Shown one piece after another: positions 9,742 through 17,768 of a DNA stretch of 50,026 bases. The notes under the pieces were generated by a model. The model was not told the origin of the DNA. It searched no databases and saw only the letters and a program-made list of their open reading frames with translations. Positions within the stretch are counted from its first letter, which is position 1; the number at the start of each line of letters is the position of its first letter. Location: positions 1-50,026 of the forward strand of contig CACZHC010000019.1 of NCBI GenBank assembly GCA_902780865.1, in the 5' to 3' direction. This DNA is from an uncultured bacterium (GTDB lineage Bacteria; Verrucomicrobiota; Kiritimatiellia; RFP12; UBA1067). The position numbers and the translations under genes are program-made.

Positions 9742-11130
9742 ATGAAAACAAGAAACATAGTTGCATTGGTTTTGTCCGCCGCGTGCGCGGCGGTTGCTAA
9801 TGGAGAGATAACCGCGCCAACGGCGATGCCGATACAGCGCACGCTGAATGCGCTCGAAAAGTCCACCGCGGCGAATCCGGCGCGCGTGAGAATGCTGTTC
9901 TACGGACAGTCCATCGTTGAGCAGGGCTGGCACACGAACATCGTGCGACAGCTGAAGGAGCGGTATCCAACCGCAATTCTCGAAGTCGAGAACCGCGCGA
10001 TAGGCGGTTTCACTTCCCCAGACCTCATCAGGACCGCAGAGAGCGATCTCTATCCGTACTATCCCGACATCCTCTTCTTCCACGTCTACGGCTCGACCGA
10101 AAAGTACGAGGCGATAATCCGCAAAGTGCGCGAAACGACTACGGCGGAAATCGTCCTCTGGACGAGCCATCTTGAAAAGAAAGAGGCCGAGTCGCGCGAA
10201 TCGATAGAGCAACTTCTTGCCGAACCCGACGGACGCTCAAAGGCGATCAAGGACATCGCCGCGCGGTACGGATGTCTCTTCGTTGACCTCCGGAAGAAAT
10301 GGTGCAAGATGATGCTCGAAACGGGCAATACGTGCGACGTGTTGCTGAGAGACGTGATACACATGCGTCCCGACGGCCCAGCGTTTGGCTACTATTCCAA
10401 TTTCATCGCCGAGGAACTTGTGCGCATCCCTGAAACTAACGGCGAGCCAAAGTTCAGCGGGACGATCACCGAAATCCCCGTCACCGACAGCCGCGTCAAA
10501 TCTGCCGCGGACGGTTCGCTGCGCCTTGAGTTCGAAGGAAACCGCGTGGTAGCCGTTTCCGATGGAAGTGGCGTTGGCGAATCCAGTGTGCTGCTCGACT
10601 CCAAACCACCCCGGGAATATTCCGATATGTATTTCACGACGCGTCCGTCGAAGATGCTCTCGTGGATGCCGATGATCAAGCACGTGGAAATCGCGCCAGG
10701 CGCGATGCCAGTCGTCGAAGACTGGACGCTCACCTACATCGACGGCACTATGCCGCTTGGCGATCCAATACACTACAAGGTTGAGGGAAGCGTTACGGGC
10801 TTCGATGGCGAGGGCTGGAACACGAACGACTTCAAGTCCGTGTCAGGCCGCGCCGTGATCAGCAAGTCCGACTTCCATTCGTGGCAGTATCGCTACTTCA
10901 TCAAGGAGGGAAATGGCGACAAGACGCGCGATTCCGTCCCTGGCCAGAAGATCACATGGTCGACAAGGGCGCTCTTCACAGATCCTCTTCCGGCGGGCAA
11001 GCTAGATGCGCGCACGACACTTGTGCAGAATTGCGCAAACGGACGGCATGTTCTCTCGATAAGCCCGCAGGCCGGCGGCAAGGTCGGCGTAAAGTCCTTC
11101 ATCGTATACACTCCAGCAAAGAAGAAATAA
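9742..11130 (+). CDS. Secreted SGNH/GDSL-type esterase
   Basis: This is a 462-residue SGNH-hydrolase-family protein, probably an O-acetylesterase acting on polysaccharide. The start at 9742 is preferred over the in-frame ATG at 9724. It directly begins the signal peptide (KTRNIVALVLSAACAAVANG) and has GAGG eight bases upstream. Block I is YGQSIVEQGW with the predicted nucleophile Ser57. Later conserved blocks include ENRAIGGFTS and FFHVYGS. The catalytic pair is DVIH (Asp204, His207), the usual D-x-x-H arrangement. The domain ends near residue 230, and the remaining ~230 residues look like beta-sandwich without a recognised family. It lies between the two propeller proteins and is separated from the next gene by only 16 bases, so it probably shares a message with 11147-14764. 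Substrate is inferred only from context. Confidence 0.8.
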   Translation: MKTRNIVALVLSAACAAVANGEITAPTAMPIQRTLNALEKSTAANPARVRMLFYGQSIVEQGWHTNIVRQLKERYPTAILEVENRAIGGFTSPDLIRTAESDLYPYYPDILFFHVYGSTEKYEAIIRKVRETTTAEIVLWTSHLEKKEAESRESIEQLLAEPDGRSKAIKDIAARYGCLFVDLRKKWCKMMLETGNTCDVLLRDVIHMRPDGPAFGYYSNFIAEELVRIPETNGEPKFSGTITEIPVTDSRVKSAADGSLRLEFEGNRVVAVSDGSGVGESSVLLDSKPPREYSDMYFTTRPSKMLSWMPMIKHVEIAPGAMPVVEDWTLTYIDGTMPLGDPIHYKVEGSVTGFDGEGWNTNDFKSVSGRAVISKSDFHSWQYRYFIKEGNGDKTRDSVPGQKITWSTRALFTDPLPAGKLDARTTLVQNCANGRHVLSISPQAGGKVGVKSFIVYTPAKKK

Positions 11131-11146
11131 CACGAAAGAAAACAAA

Positions 11147-14100
11147 ATGAAATACATCGCAAAGCTTGCATTCGTCTTCGCCGCCGTCTCCCTTTCTGCG
11201 TTTGCTACCGAGACGGAAAACGTCAGGTTCAGGGTCATAAGGGCGCCTGGAGCTGTCAATGTCGACGCAGACTCCTCGGATTGGGATCTGTCGGGTTCGA
11301 TATTCTGCTGCCCGGACGTCGAGAAGTTCCGCACGAGCTATGCCGTGTGGATTTCCGCGATGTACGACAAGGACAACCTGTACTTCTTCTTCCGCTGGCT
11401 TGACGCGACGCCGATGAACAACCCTGGGCTCGCGGGAAGCGACTATCCCTGGCAGGGCGACTGCATGCAGGTGCGACTCGCGACGAGCCCGCAGAGCGCA
11501 ACGGCGTTCAACGGACTTCGCCACAACACCGACGTTTCGAAACTCCCGATGAAGTTCGCGCACTTCGAGTTCTGGCGCGATCGCAACGCCACGGCGGCCG
11601 CGAGCGCGACGCTCGCCTTCGCCGCGCAGCCAAAGGGCGAAGACGTGATGTCGAAGGGCGTGAAGGAGGCGTTTGCCGAGATTCCCGGCGGTTACGCCCA
11701 GGAAGTTTCCGTGCCGTGGTCGCTCGTCTGTGCTGGCGCGTATCGTCCAAAGGCGGGAGACAGGATGCTACTCACGTTCGAGCCCAACTACCGCACGAAC
11801 GGCGACCAGCGCCTCACTACGAAGGAGTTTTTCCGCGAAGGGATTGAGCCGGACCGGGCGATGACGTTCATGCGCTGCGACGTATGGGGGCTCGCAGAAT
11901 TCGTCGACAAGGGTGGTGCGACGCAGGCGCTGCGCCTGGCGGACGGGCGGACGCTTCCTGTGGCGATTAAGAATGGAGCGCCGGAGGTCGACTGGAGTTC
12001 CCTTAAATCGGTCAAGGCGAAGCCCGGATTCAAGCCGATCAAGTTCAAGCTCGACGAGCCGGCTAATGTCTCTGTCATCATAAAGAATGCCGCAGGCGAC
12101 GTCATCGCGTGGCCGCTCAACAACCAGCCGCTCCCTGCGGGCGAGAACGAAATATTCTGGAACGGACTTGACGCATGCTACGACACGCATGTCGGAAATC
12201 CCGTTCCGGCCGGCACTTACACGTGGGAAGGTCTTCTGCACAAGCCGTTTCACATCGAACTGCAGGGCTGGGCACACGCCGCAGGACCAAATCCCTACGA
12301 CTTCGCGGGCGGTGGCTGGGGCGGCGATCACGGCGATCCCTGCGCTGTCGCATGCGACGCCGATCGCGTGTATCTCGGCTGGCATCGCGCCGAGGCAGGA
12401 CAGGCGGTAGTCGCCGCAGATCTCGACGGCAACATGATTTGGCACCACAAGCGCGGCGGCTTTGGTTCCGCTCGCGCGCTTGCGGTCGACGGCGAAGGAC
12501 ATCTGTATGTCTATGACGCCGGACAGGGCAACACCGTCTATCGTCTCGATGCCGCAAAAGGCACGTACGAAAACTTCCCCGGTACGGCCAGCGCGGAGTT
12601 TTCGCTCGATCCGTTCAAGCTCGGTCTCGCGAAGCGCATGCGTTTCGTGGACGGACGCCTTGAATTCGTATTCGAGAAGGAAGTCGTCTCGGTTGCAGTG
12701 TCGAAGCTTGGTGACGCGAAGCGCCGTCCGACGACGCCACGCGACTTGCAAGCACGCGCTGTCGCGCCAGACGGCACCGAATATGTCGCGACCGGTGCGC
12801 CAGATCACCAGGTTTCCGTCGTGAAGAACGGCCGCGAGATTAGCCGTATTGGAAGAAAGGGCGGGCGTCGTCTCTCCGGCAAGTGGGATCCGGACGGCAT
12901 GTACAATGTCGCGGACATCGCGCTCGACTCAAAGGGCTTCCTCTGGGTGGCGGAGGCAGACTCTCTCCCGCGCCGCGTCTCGAAGTGGAACGCCTCGAGC
13001 GGCGCATTTGCCGCGGAGTTCTTCGGTTCTACTGTGTACGGTGCGCTTGGTGGCGCGATATGCCCGACAGATCCTCGTATCATGGTCGGACAGGGATGCG
13101 AATGGCTCTTGGACGGCAAGTCCACACGCGCAAAGTGCGTCGGCTATGTCTCTCGCGCGGCGGGATGGGGCTGCACGCGCTTTGGGCGCGGACCGAAGGG
13201 CGAAGTGTACGTCGCGATTGCAGGTTGGTGGATGACCGACGCGTCGAAGGTGAAGATATACCAGCGCATCGGACCAGGCGAATGGAAGTTCCGCGCCGAG
13301 CTCAACCAGAGCGGGAAAGGACTCAAGGCGTGGGCGGACGAAAACGGCGACGAGCAGCAGCAGCCGAACGAATGGCGAGACTTCTCGTCAATGGACCTCG
13401 GTTCGTGGATTACGGGCTGGTACATGACGATGAACCAGGCGATGACTTGGTTTTCCGGCAGGTATGTAATCCCCGTGACGGGCTGGACGAAGTGCGGTGC
13501 GCCGATCTACGATCTCGCCAAGGCGAAGAAGATGGGCGACGATGCCGCGAAGCACTCGGGCGGAATGGGCGCTACGGCTGGCTCGGTTTCGGAGGACGGG
13601 CGCTTTGCGTTCTACAACGCGCAGTACAACACGAAACATTCATACTCGCCTTGCTACGACATCGCGACCGGCAAGTGCCTCTTCAGGATTCCGAGCTGCT
13701 ATGTCGGCGTCCACGGCGGACACTCGGCGCCGCCTGCGAAGCGCGGGCTTATCCGCGCCGCGTACGACATCATCGGTACGGCAAAGTTCCCCGGTGCGCT
13801 CGGCAACATATTCGTGATCGGCACCGACAAGGGCGAGTGGCACATAGTGAACGACAAGGGCTTCTATGTGGCTGGGCTCTTCGAGCCGGAGCCGATGAGC
13901 GTCGCGTGGCCGGAGAAGTTCGAGGTCGGGACTCTCCTCGACCGCACTCCTCCAGGACAGGGCTCGGAGGACTTTGGCGGCTCCATCATCCGCGCGGACG
14001 ACGGCGAGCTCTATGCGATGTTCGGCAAGACCGCGTTCATCAATGCGAAGATCGCTGGGCTCAAGACGGCGAAGGCGATCCCTGGCGGCAAGATTGAAGT

Positions 14101-14764
14101 GACGCAGGCGGATGTTGCGACGGCAAACGGATTCAAGCAGCAGCTCGCCAGCGGCAAACTCGCCGCGTTCACTTGCGACTTTGAGTCGGAAGGTGGCGAA
14201 GAGGCGAGGGAGCTCTTCACTGCGTCTGCGAAGTGCGCTGGCGGACGAGTCAGCTTCGAATACGAGGTCGAGGACAAGACGCCGTGGGTAAACGGCGCAA
14301 GCGACTTCAGGAACATGTACGCGATGGGCGACACCGTTGACTTCCAGCTGGCGGACGCGAACGGCGACCTGCGGCTTTCTGTGGGATCGCTCCAAGGCAA
14401 GGTCGCGGCTGCGCTCTACAAGCCGAAGAGCAAGACGGAGAAGGCGCCTCACACTTTCTTCTCCGGCGTCTACAAGGACGGGGTCACGTGGGAGCTCGTG
14501 AAGGAGATTCCGGTCGATGCGAAGGTCGAGAAGCGCGACGGTGGCTACAAGATCGCGTTTTCCGTCGCCGAGAAGGACTTAGGTCTTGCCGCGCCTCTCG
14601 CCGGTCGCAAGGTGAAGGGCGACTTCGGCGTCACGTTCGGAGACACAGCCGGACGCGACACGGTGCTTCGCGTCTTCAAGTTCAACAAGGAGACTGGCAT
14701 CGTCTCCGACGAAGTGGAAGAGCTAAAACTCCAGCCGAACAACTGGGGAATGATTACGTTTTAG
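11147..14764 (+). CDS. Giant secreted protein: CBM9-like, FlgD-like, beta-propeller, CBM9-like
   Basis: This 1205-residue protein carries a signal peptide (YIAKLAFVFAAVSLSAFA). Residues ~25-260 form a CBM9/DOMON-like domain containing VNVDADSSDWDLSG, a common opening of that fold. Residues ~300-368 are an FlgD-type Ig-like domain ending VPAGTYTWEG. A beta-propeller region follows to about residue 960, and a second CBM9/DOMON-like domain occupies ~985-1205. DENGDEQQQPNE (from residue 731) is an EF-hand-like acidic loop in a position comparable to that of the 6618-9632 paralog. The two proteins share the Ig-propeller-CBM9 core, but this one has an extra N-terminal sugar-binding-like domain. No catalytic residues can be named. 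A binding or scaffold role on the substrate glycan, or an unrecognised lyase, would fit. Confidence 0.75.
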   Translation: MKYIAKLAFVFAAVSLSAFATETENVRFRVIRAPGAVNVDADSSDWDLSGSIFCCPDVEKFRTSYAVWISAMYDKDNLYFFFRWLDATPMNNPGLAGSDYPWQGDCMQVRLATSPQSATAFNGLRHNTDVSKLPMKFAHFEFWRDRNATAAASATLAFAAQPKGEDVMSKGVKEAFAEIPGGYAQEVSVPWSLVCAGAYRPKAGDRMLLTFEPNYRTNGDQRLTTKEFFREGIEPDRAMTFMRCDVWGLAEFVDKGGATQALRLADGRTLPVAIKNGAPEVDWSSLKSVKAKPGFKPIKFKLDEPANVSVIIKNAAGDVIAWPLNNQPLPAGENEIFWNGLDACYDTHVGNPVPAGTYTWEGLLHKPFHIELQGWAHAAGPNPYDFAGGGWGGDHGDPCAVACDADRVYLGWHRAEAGQAVVAADLDGNMIWHHKRGGFGSARALAVDGEGHLYVYDAGQGNTVYRLDAAKGTYENFPGTASAEFSLDPFKLGLAKRMRFVDGRLEFVFEKEVVSVAVSKLGDAKRRPTTPRDLQARAVAPDGTEYVATGAPDHQVSVVKNGREISRIGRKGGRRLSGKWDPDGMYNVADIALDSKGFLWVAEADSLPRRVSKWNASSGAFAAEFFGSTVYGALGGAICPTDPRIMVGQGCEWLLDGKSTRAKCVGYVSRAAGWGCTRFGRGPKGEVYVAIAGWWMTDASKVKIYQRIGPGEWKFRAELNQSGKGLKAWADENGDEQQQPNEWRDFSSMDLGSWITGWYMTMNQAMTWFSGRYVIPVTGWTKCGAPIYDLAKAKKMGDDAAKHSGGMGATAGSVSEDGRFAFYNAQYNTKHSYSPCYDIATGKCLFRIPSCYVGVHGGHSAPPAKRGLIRAAYDIIGTAKFPGALGNIFVIGTDKGEWHIVNDKGFYVAGLFEPEPMSVAWPEKFEVGTLLDRTPPGQGSEDFGGSIIRADDGELYAMFGKTAFINAKIAGLKTAKAIPGGKIEVTQADVATANGFKQQLASGKLAAFTCDFESEGGEEARELFTASAKCAGGRVSFEYEVEDKTPWVNGASDFRNMYAMGDTVDFQLADANGDLRLSVGSLQGKVAAALYKPKSKTEKAPHTFFSGVYKDGVTWELVKEIPVDAKVEKRDGGYKIAFSVAEKDLGLAAPLAGRKVKGDFGVTFGDTAGRDTVLRVFKFNKETGIVSDEVEELKLQPNNWGMITF

Positions 14765-14814
14765 AGGTTCACAGCGAAGGAACAATGGATATCTCGGCCA
14801 GATCATGTTGGTTT

Positions 14815-15140
14815 GAAACTCCGATGGTTGGGGTTCTCGCTAACGCTCCACAGCTTCGCATTCGACAACCCCGATTCAGGTCCACGGTGGTTGTAGTGAG
14901 CCGCAAAGGACGCAAAGGATTTTTATCTGGGGGCTGTGCCCCCAGACCCCCCAATCCTCTGCGATCTATGCGTACTTTGCGGCTAAAAACCACTAACCAC
15001 AAATCACGCCTCCAGCCCCTTCCTGCGGCGAAGCCGCAGACATTCAACTCTTTTTCTACAGGCCGTGGAGGGCGAATGGTATGTGCGAAGCAAAGCACAT
15101 TCTGCGGAGCGGTAGCGAGAGCCATACGGATCGGAGTTTC
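14815..15140. repeat. Element A, copy 1: MITE-like noncoding repeat with terminal inverted repeats
   Basis: The 412-base gap 14765-15176 contains no gene but holds a 326-base repeat. Its ends are imperfect inverted repeats of about 38 bases. Both begin GAAACTCCGAT and both contain CTCGCTA-x-CGCTCC-x-CAG, with a variable 10-base segment between. Inside are two perfect hairpins: CTGGGGGC/GCCCCCAG at 14927-14945 and CTGCGGC/GCCGCAG at 15023-15039. A second copy lies inverted at 17490-17729. Bases 15099-15140 are the exact reverse complement of 17490-17531, and 14816-14860 matches the reverse complement of 17685-17729 at 44 of 45 positions. No target duplication and no transposase are visible. 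The GH36 Shine-Dalgarno site (AAGGA at 15164) follows directly. Confidence 0.88.
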
Positions 15141-15176
15141 TTAGAATTTTGAAAATACAGAATAAGGAAACAAGAC

Positions 15177-17450
15177 ATGAAACAATACTCAACAACATTC
15201 GCAACCAAGTTCGCCGCGTTTGCGGCCGCACTCTTTCTGGCTGGCGGCGCATTTGCCGCGGAGCCGGTGAAGGTCGAGACCGAAAACACAGTTCTGCTCT
15301 TCGAGCGCGAGAAATCGGGCGCAGGCGAGCGGCTCTACCTGCGTCACTTCGGTCCGAAGGTCGCAGACGAGGCCGGTGCGCTCGCGCTTGCGGTACGTCG
15401 CGGACCCGGCAGCTCGCTCGGCACGGACAATCCGCTCGCCTATTCGGTGTTCGGCGAGTCTGGGCGCGGGCTCAATCGCTTTGGAGGACTTAAGGTCACG
15501 CACGACGACGGCACGGTTACGCTTGATCTCATAGTCGAGAAGATCGAACGCGATGGCGATGCGCTTAAAGTCAGCTGGCGCGATGCGGCACATGATTTCC
15601 GCGTCATTCAGACGTTCCGCTCTCGTGCCGACGCGGATGTCGTCGAGACTTGGGTCGAGCTTGTGAACGGCGAGAAGGGCGCGGTAAGAATTTCGCGCAT
15701 GTCGTCGTTCTCGCTCGTTTTCCCGATACTCGCCAACGACTGGCGGCTTATGAGTCTTACGGGAGAATGGGCTTCGGAGGGCGAAGTCGTCGAGACGCCG
15801 ATAGAGCGCGGCAGGAGGATCGTTCTCGATTCGCGTTCTGGTGTGCGCGACGCATGGCTCAACAATCCAGCGTTTATGCTTTCGATTGGCGGGTCTTCGA
15901 CTGAGACTGACGGGCGCGTAATCGGATGTGCGCTTTGCTGGTCGGGCGCGTGGGAGATGTCATTCCGCAGGAGTGAAGTCGATCTTCTCGAAGTCGTCGG
16001 CGGGCCGGCCAACGTCGCAGGCGACTATGTTCTCGATTCCGGGAAATCGATCAAGCTGCCTGTCGCCGCCTTGACCTACTCAGAGAAGGGCAAGGGCCAG
16101 GTTTCCCGCAACTTCCACCGCTGGGCGCGTCGCCACTGGATGCCAAATGGCGCGAAGGAGAGGCCGACTCTTCTCAACAACTGGGAGGGGACGGGGCTTG
16201 CCTTCACCGAGCCGCAGCTCGCGACGATCATGGACGGCGCGAAGTCCGTCGGCGTCGAAATGTTCGTTCTCGACGACGGCTGGTTTGGACGCGGTGCGAA
16301 TGCGCGCGACATCGACGATCGCGGGCTTGGCGACTGGTACTTGAACGAAACAAAGCTGCCGCATGGACTTGCGGGCCTTGCCGCCGAAGCGAAAAAGCGC
16401 GGACTCAAGTTCGGCTTCTGGGTGGAGCCGGAGATGGCGAATCTCGGGAAGTGCGATCTTCTCGCAAAGCATCCCGACTGGGCGCTTCAGGAGAAGGGTA
16501 GGCCGATGCGCGGTGGACGCGGCGGCACGCAGGTCGTCCTTGACTTCGCCAATCCGGCAGTGCGCGACGAGATATGGCGCCAGCTTGACGCGGCGTATTC
16601 TTCCGTTCCAGACCTTTCGTTCATAAAGTGGGATGCGAACGCGAACATCGACAACGTCGGCTCGACGTATCTCGACGCGGCGCATCAGGCGAATCTCTAC
16701 TTCGACTACACGATGGGCTATTACGACGTCCTCGCACGCCAGAGGGCAAAATATCCAAACCTCGACATGCAGGCATGCTCTTCGGGTGGTGGTCACATGG
16801 AGTACGGCTCGCTCAAGTACTGCGACGAGTTCTGGACTTCCGACAACACCGACCCGCGCGACCGAGTGAAGATGCAGTGGGGAGCGAGCCACTTCTATCC
16901 TGCGTGCGCGATGGCGAGCCACGTGACCGTGACAGGACGCCAGGTTCCCTTCAAGTATCGCGTAGACGTTTCATTCTCCGGTCGTTTCGGGCTCGAGATG
17001 CAGCCGAAGAGCATGACGCCGAGAGAACTCGAATTCGCGCGAAACGCCGTGAAGGAGTACCACCGCATACGTCCCGTCGTGCAGCAGGGAGATCTCTATC
17101 GTCTCGTTTCGCCTTTCGAGCACGACTACTCTGCGCTTATGTACGTGAATGAGGAGAAGTCGCGCGCCGTCGTATGTCTGTACGGGCTTTCCCGCGACAT
17201 GCGGAAGAACTATTTGCCGCCTCTGCGTCTGCAGGGACTCGATCTGAATAAGCGCTATCGTCTTCGCGAGCTGAACACAGAGAGCTGGCGCAGGCCGCAT
17301 TCGCCGCTTCTCGGGAAGTGCACCGACTTCGTGGCGGAGATGGAAGAAAAGACGATCCCGACAGGCGAGGCGTTGATGAAGATGGGGCTCCCGGTTTCGC
17401 TTGGCGACAAGGACTACGACTCCGCCATCTTCGAGCTCATAGCTGAATAG
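15177..17450 (+). CDS. GH36 alpha-galactosidase, exported
   Basis: This 757-residue retaining alpha-galactosidase would release terminal alpha-galactose from galacto-oligosaccharides or galactomannan side chains. A signal peptide is clear (KFAAFAAALFLAGGAFAA). The N-terminal beta-supersandwich covers ~30-330, the (beta/alpha)8 barrel ~330-650, and a small C-terminal beta domain completes the family layout. VLDDGWFG and GFWVEPEM are classic GH36 blocks. The nucleophile is Asp486 in FIKWDAN and the acid/base is Asp556 in TSDNTD. Their 70-residue spacing matches characterised members. The family usually has Arg two residues after the nucleophile's Asn-containing block; here the stretch reads DANANI, a small deviation. 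The ATG at 15177 has AAGGA eight bases upstream. The gene is bracketed by two inverted copies of element A. Confidence 0.93.
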   Translation: MKQYSTTFATKFAAFAAALFLAGGAFAAEPVKVETENTVLLFEREKSGAGERLYLRHFGPKVADEAGALALAVRRGPGSSLGTDNPLAYSVFGESGRGLNRFGGLKVTHDDGTVTLDLIVEKIERDGDALKVSWRDAAHDFRVIQTFRSRADADVVETWVELVNGEKGAVRISRMSSFSLVFPILANDWRLMSLTGEWASEGEVVETPIERGRRIVLDSRSGVRDAWLNNPAFMLSIGGSSTETDGRVIGCALCWSGAWEMSFRRSEVDLLEVVGGPANVAGDYVLDSGKSIKLPVAALTYSEKGKGQVSRNFHRWARRHWMPNGAKERPTLLNNWEGTGLAFTEPQLATIMDGAKSVGVEMFVLDDGWFGRGANARDIDDRGLGDWYLNETKLPHGLAGLAAEAKKRGLKFGFWVEPEMANLGKCDLLAKHPDWALQEKGRPMRGGRGGTQVVLDFANPAVRDEIWRQLDAAYSSVPDLSFIKWDANANIDNVGSTYLDAAHQANLYFDYTMGYYDVLARQRAKYPNLDMQACSSGGGHMEYGSLKYCDEFWTSDNTDPRDRVKMQWGASHFYPACAMASHVTVTGRQVPFKYRVDVSFSGRFGLEMQPKSMTPRELEFARNAVKEYHRIRPVVQQGDLYRLVSPFEHDYSALMYVNEEKSRAVVCLYGLSRDMRKNYLPPLRLQGLDLNKRYRLRELNTESWRRPHSPLLGKCTDFVAEMEEKTIPTGEALMKMGLPVSLGDKDYDSAIFELIAE

Positions 17451-17489
17451 TACTGCGGATTATGTGGATGTGCTGACAGTATAGTGAAT

Positions 17490-17729
17490 GAAACTCCGAT
17501 CCGTATGGCTCTCGCTACCGCTCCGCAGAATATGTTTTGCTTCGCGCATAGCATTCGTTTTCCACGGCCACTCTTGCCTTGTTTTATATCTGCGGCTTCG
17601 CCGCAGGGGGCTCTTATGGGGGTCTGGGGGCTTGCCCCCAGTTATAAAACCCGCCCAACTAATTAATGAAGGAGGGTTGGAAGATGCGAAGCTGTGGAGC
17701 GGTAGCGAGAACCCCAACCATCGGAGTTT
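17490..17729. repeat. Element A, copy 2 (inverted relative to copy 1)
   Basis: The 318-base gap 17451-17768 holds no gene but contains this 240-base repeat, the reverse complement of the copy at 14815-15140 with a shorter interior. Terminal repeats begin AAACTCCGAT at each end. The two internal hairpins are conserved: CTGCGGC/GCCGCAG at 17590-17606 and CTGGGGGC/GCCCCCAG at 17624-17641. The end sequences are nearly identical between copies while interiors differ in length, as expected of a mobile or structurally selected noncoding element. The Shine-Dalgarno site of the next gene (GAAGGG at 17755-17760) lies just outside. Confidence 0.88.
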
Positions 17730-17768
17730 TAAACACTAAAAACACCGAGGAATCGAAGGGTAATCAAA

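Noticed and set aside
14815..17729. Composite transposon carrying the alpha-galactosidase gene
   Set aside because: The flanking repeats are noncoding and no transposase or target-site duplication is visible. I describe them as MITE-like elements only.
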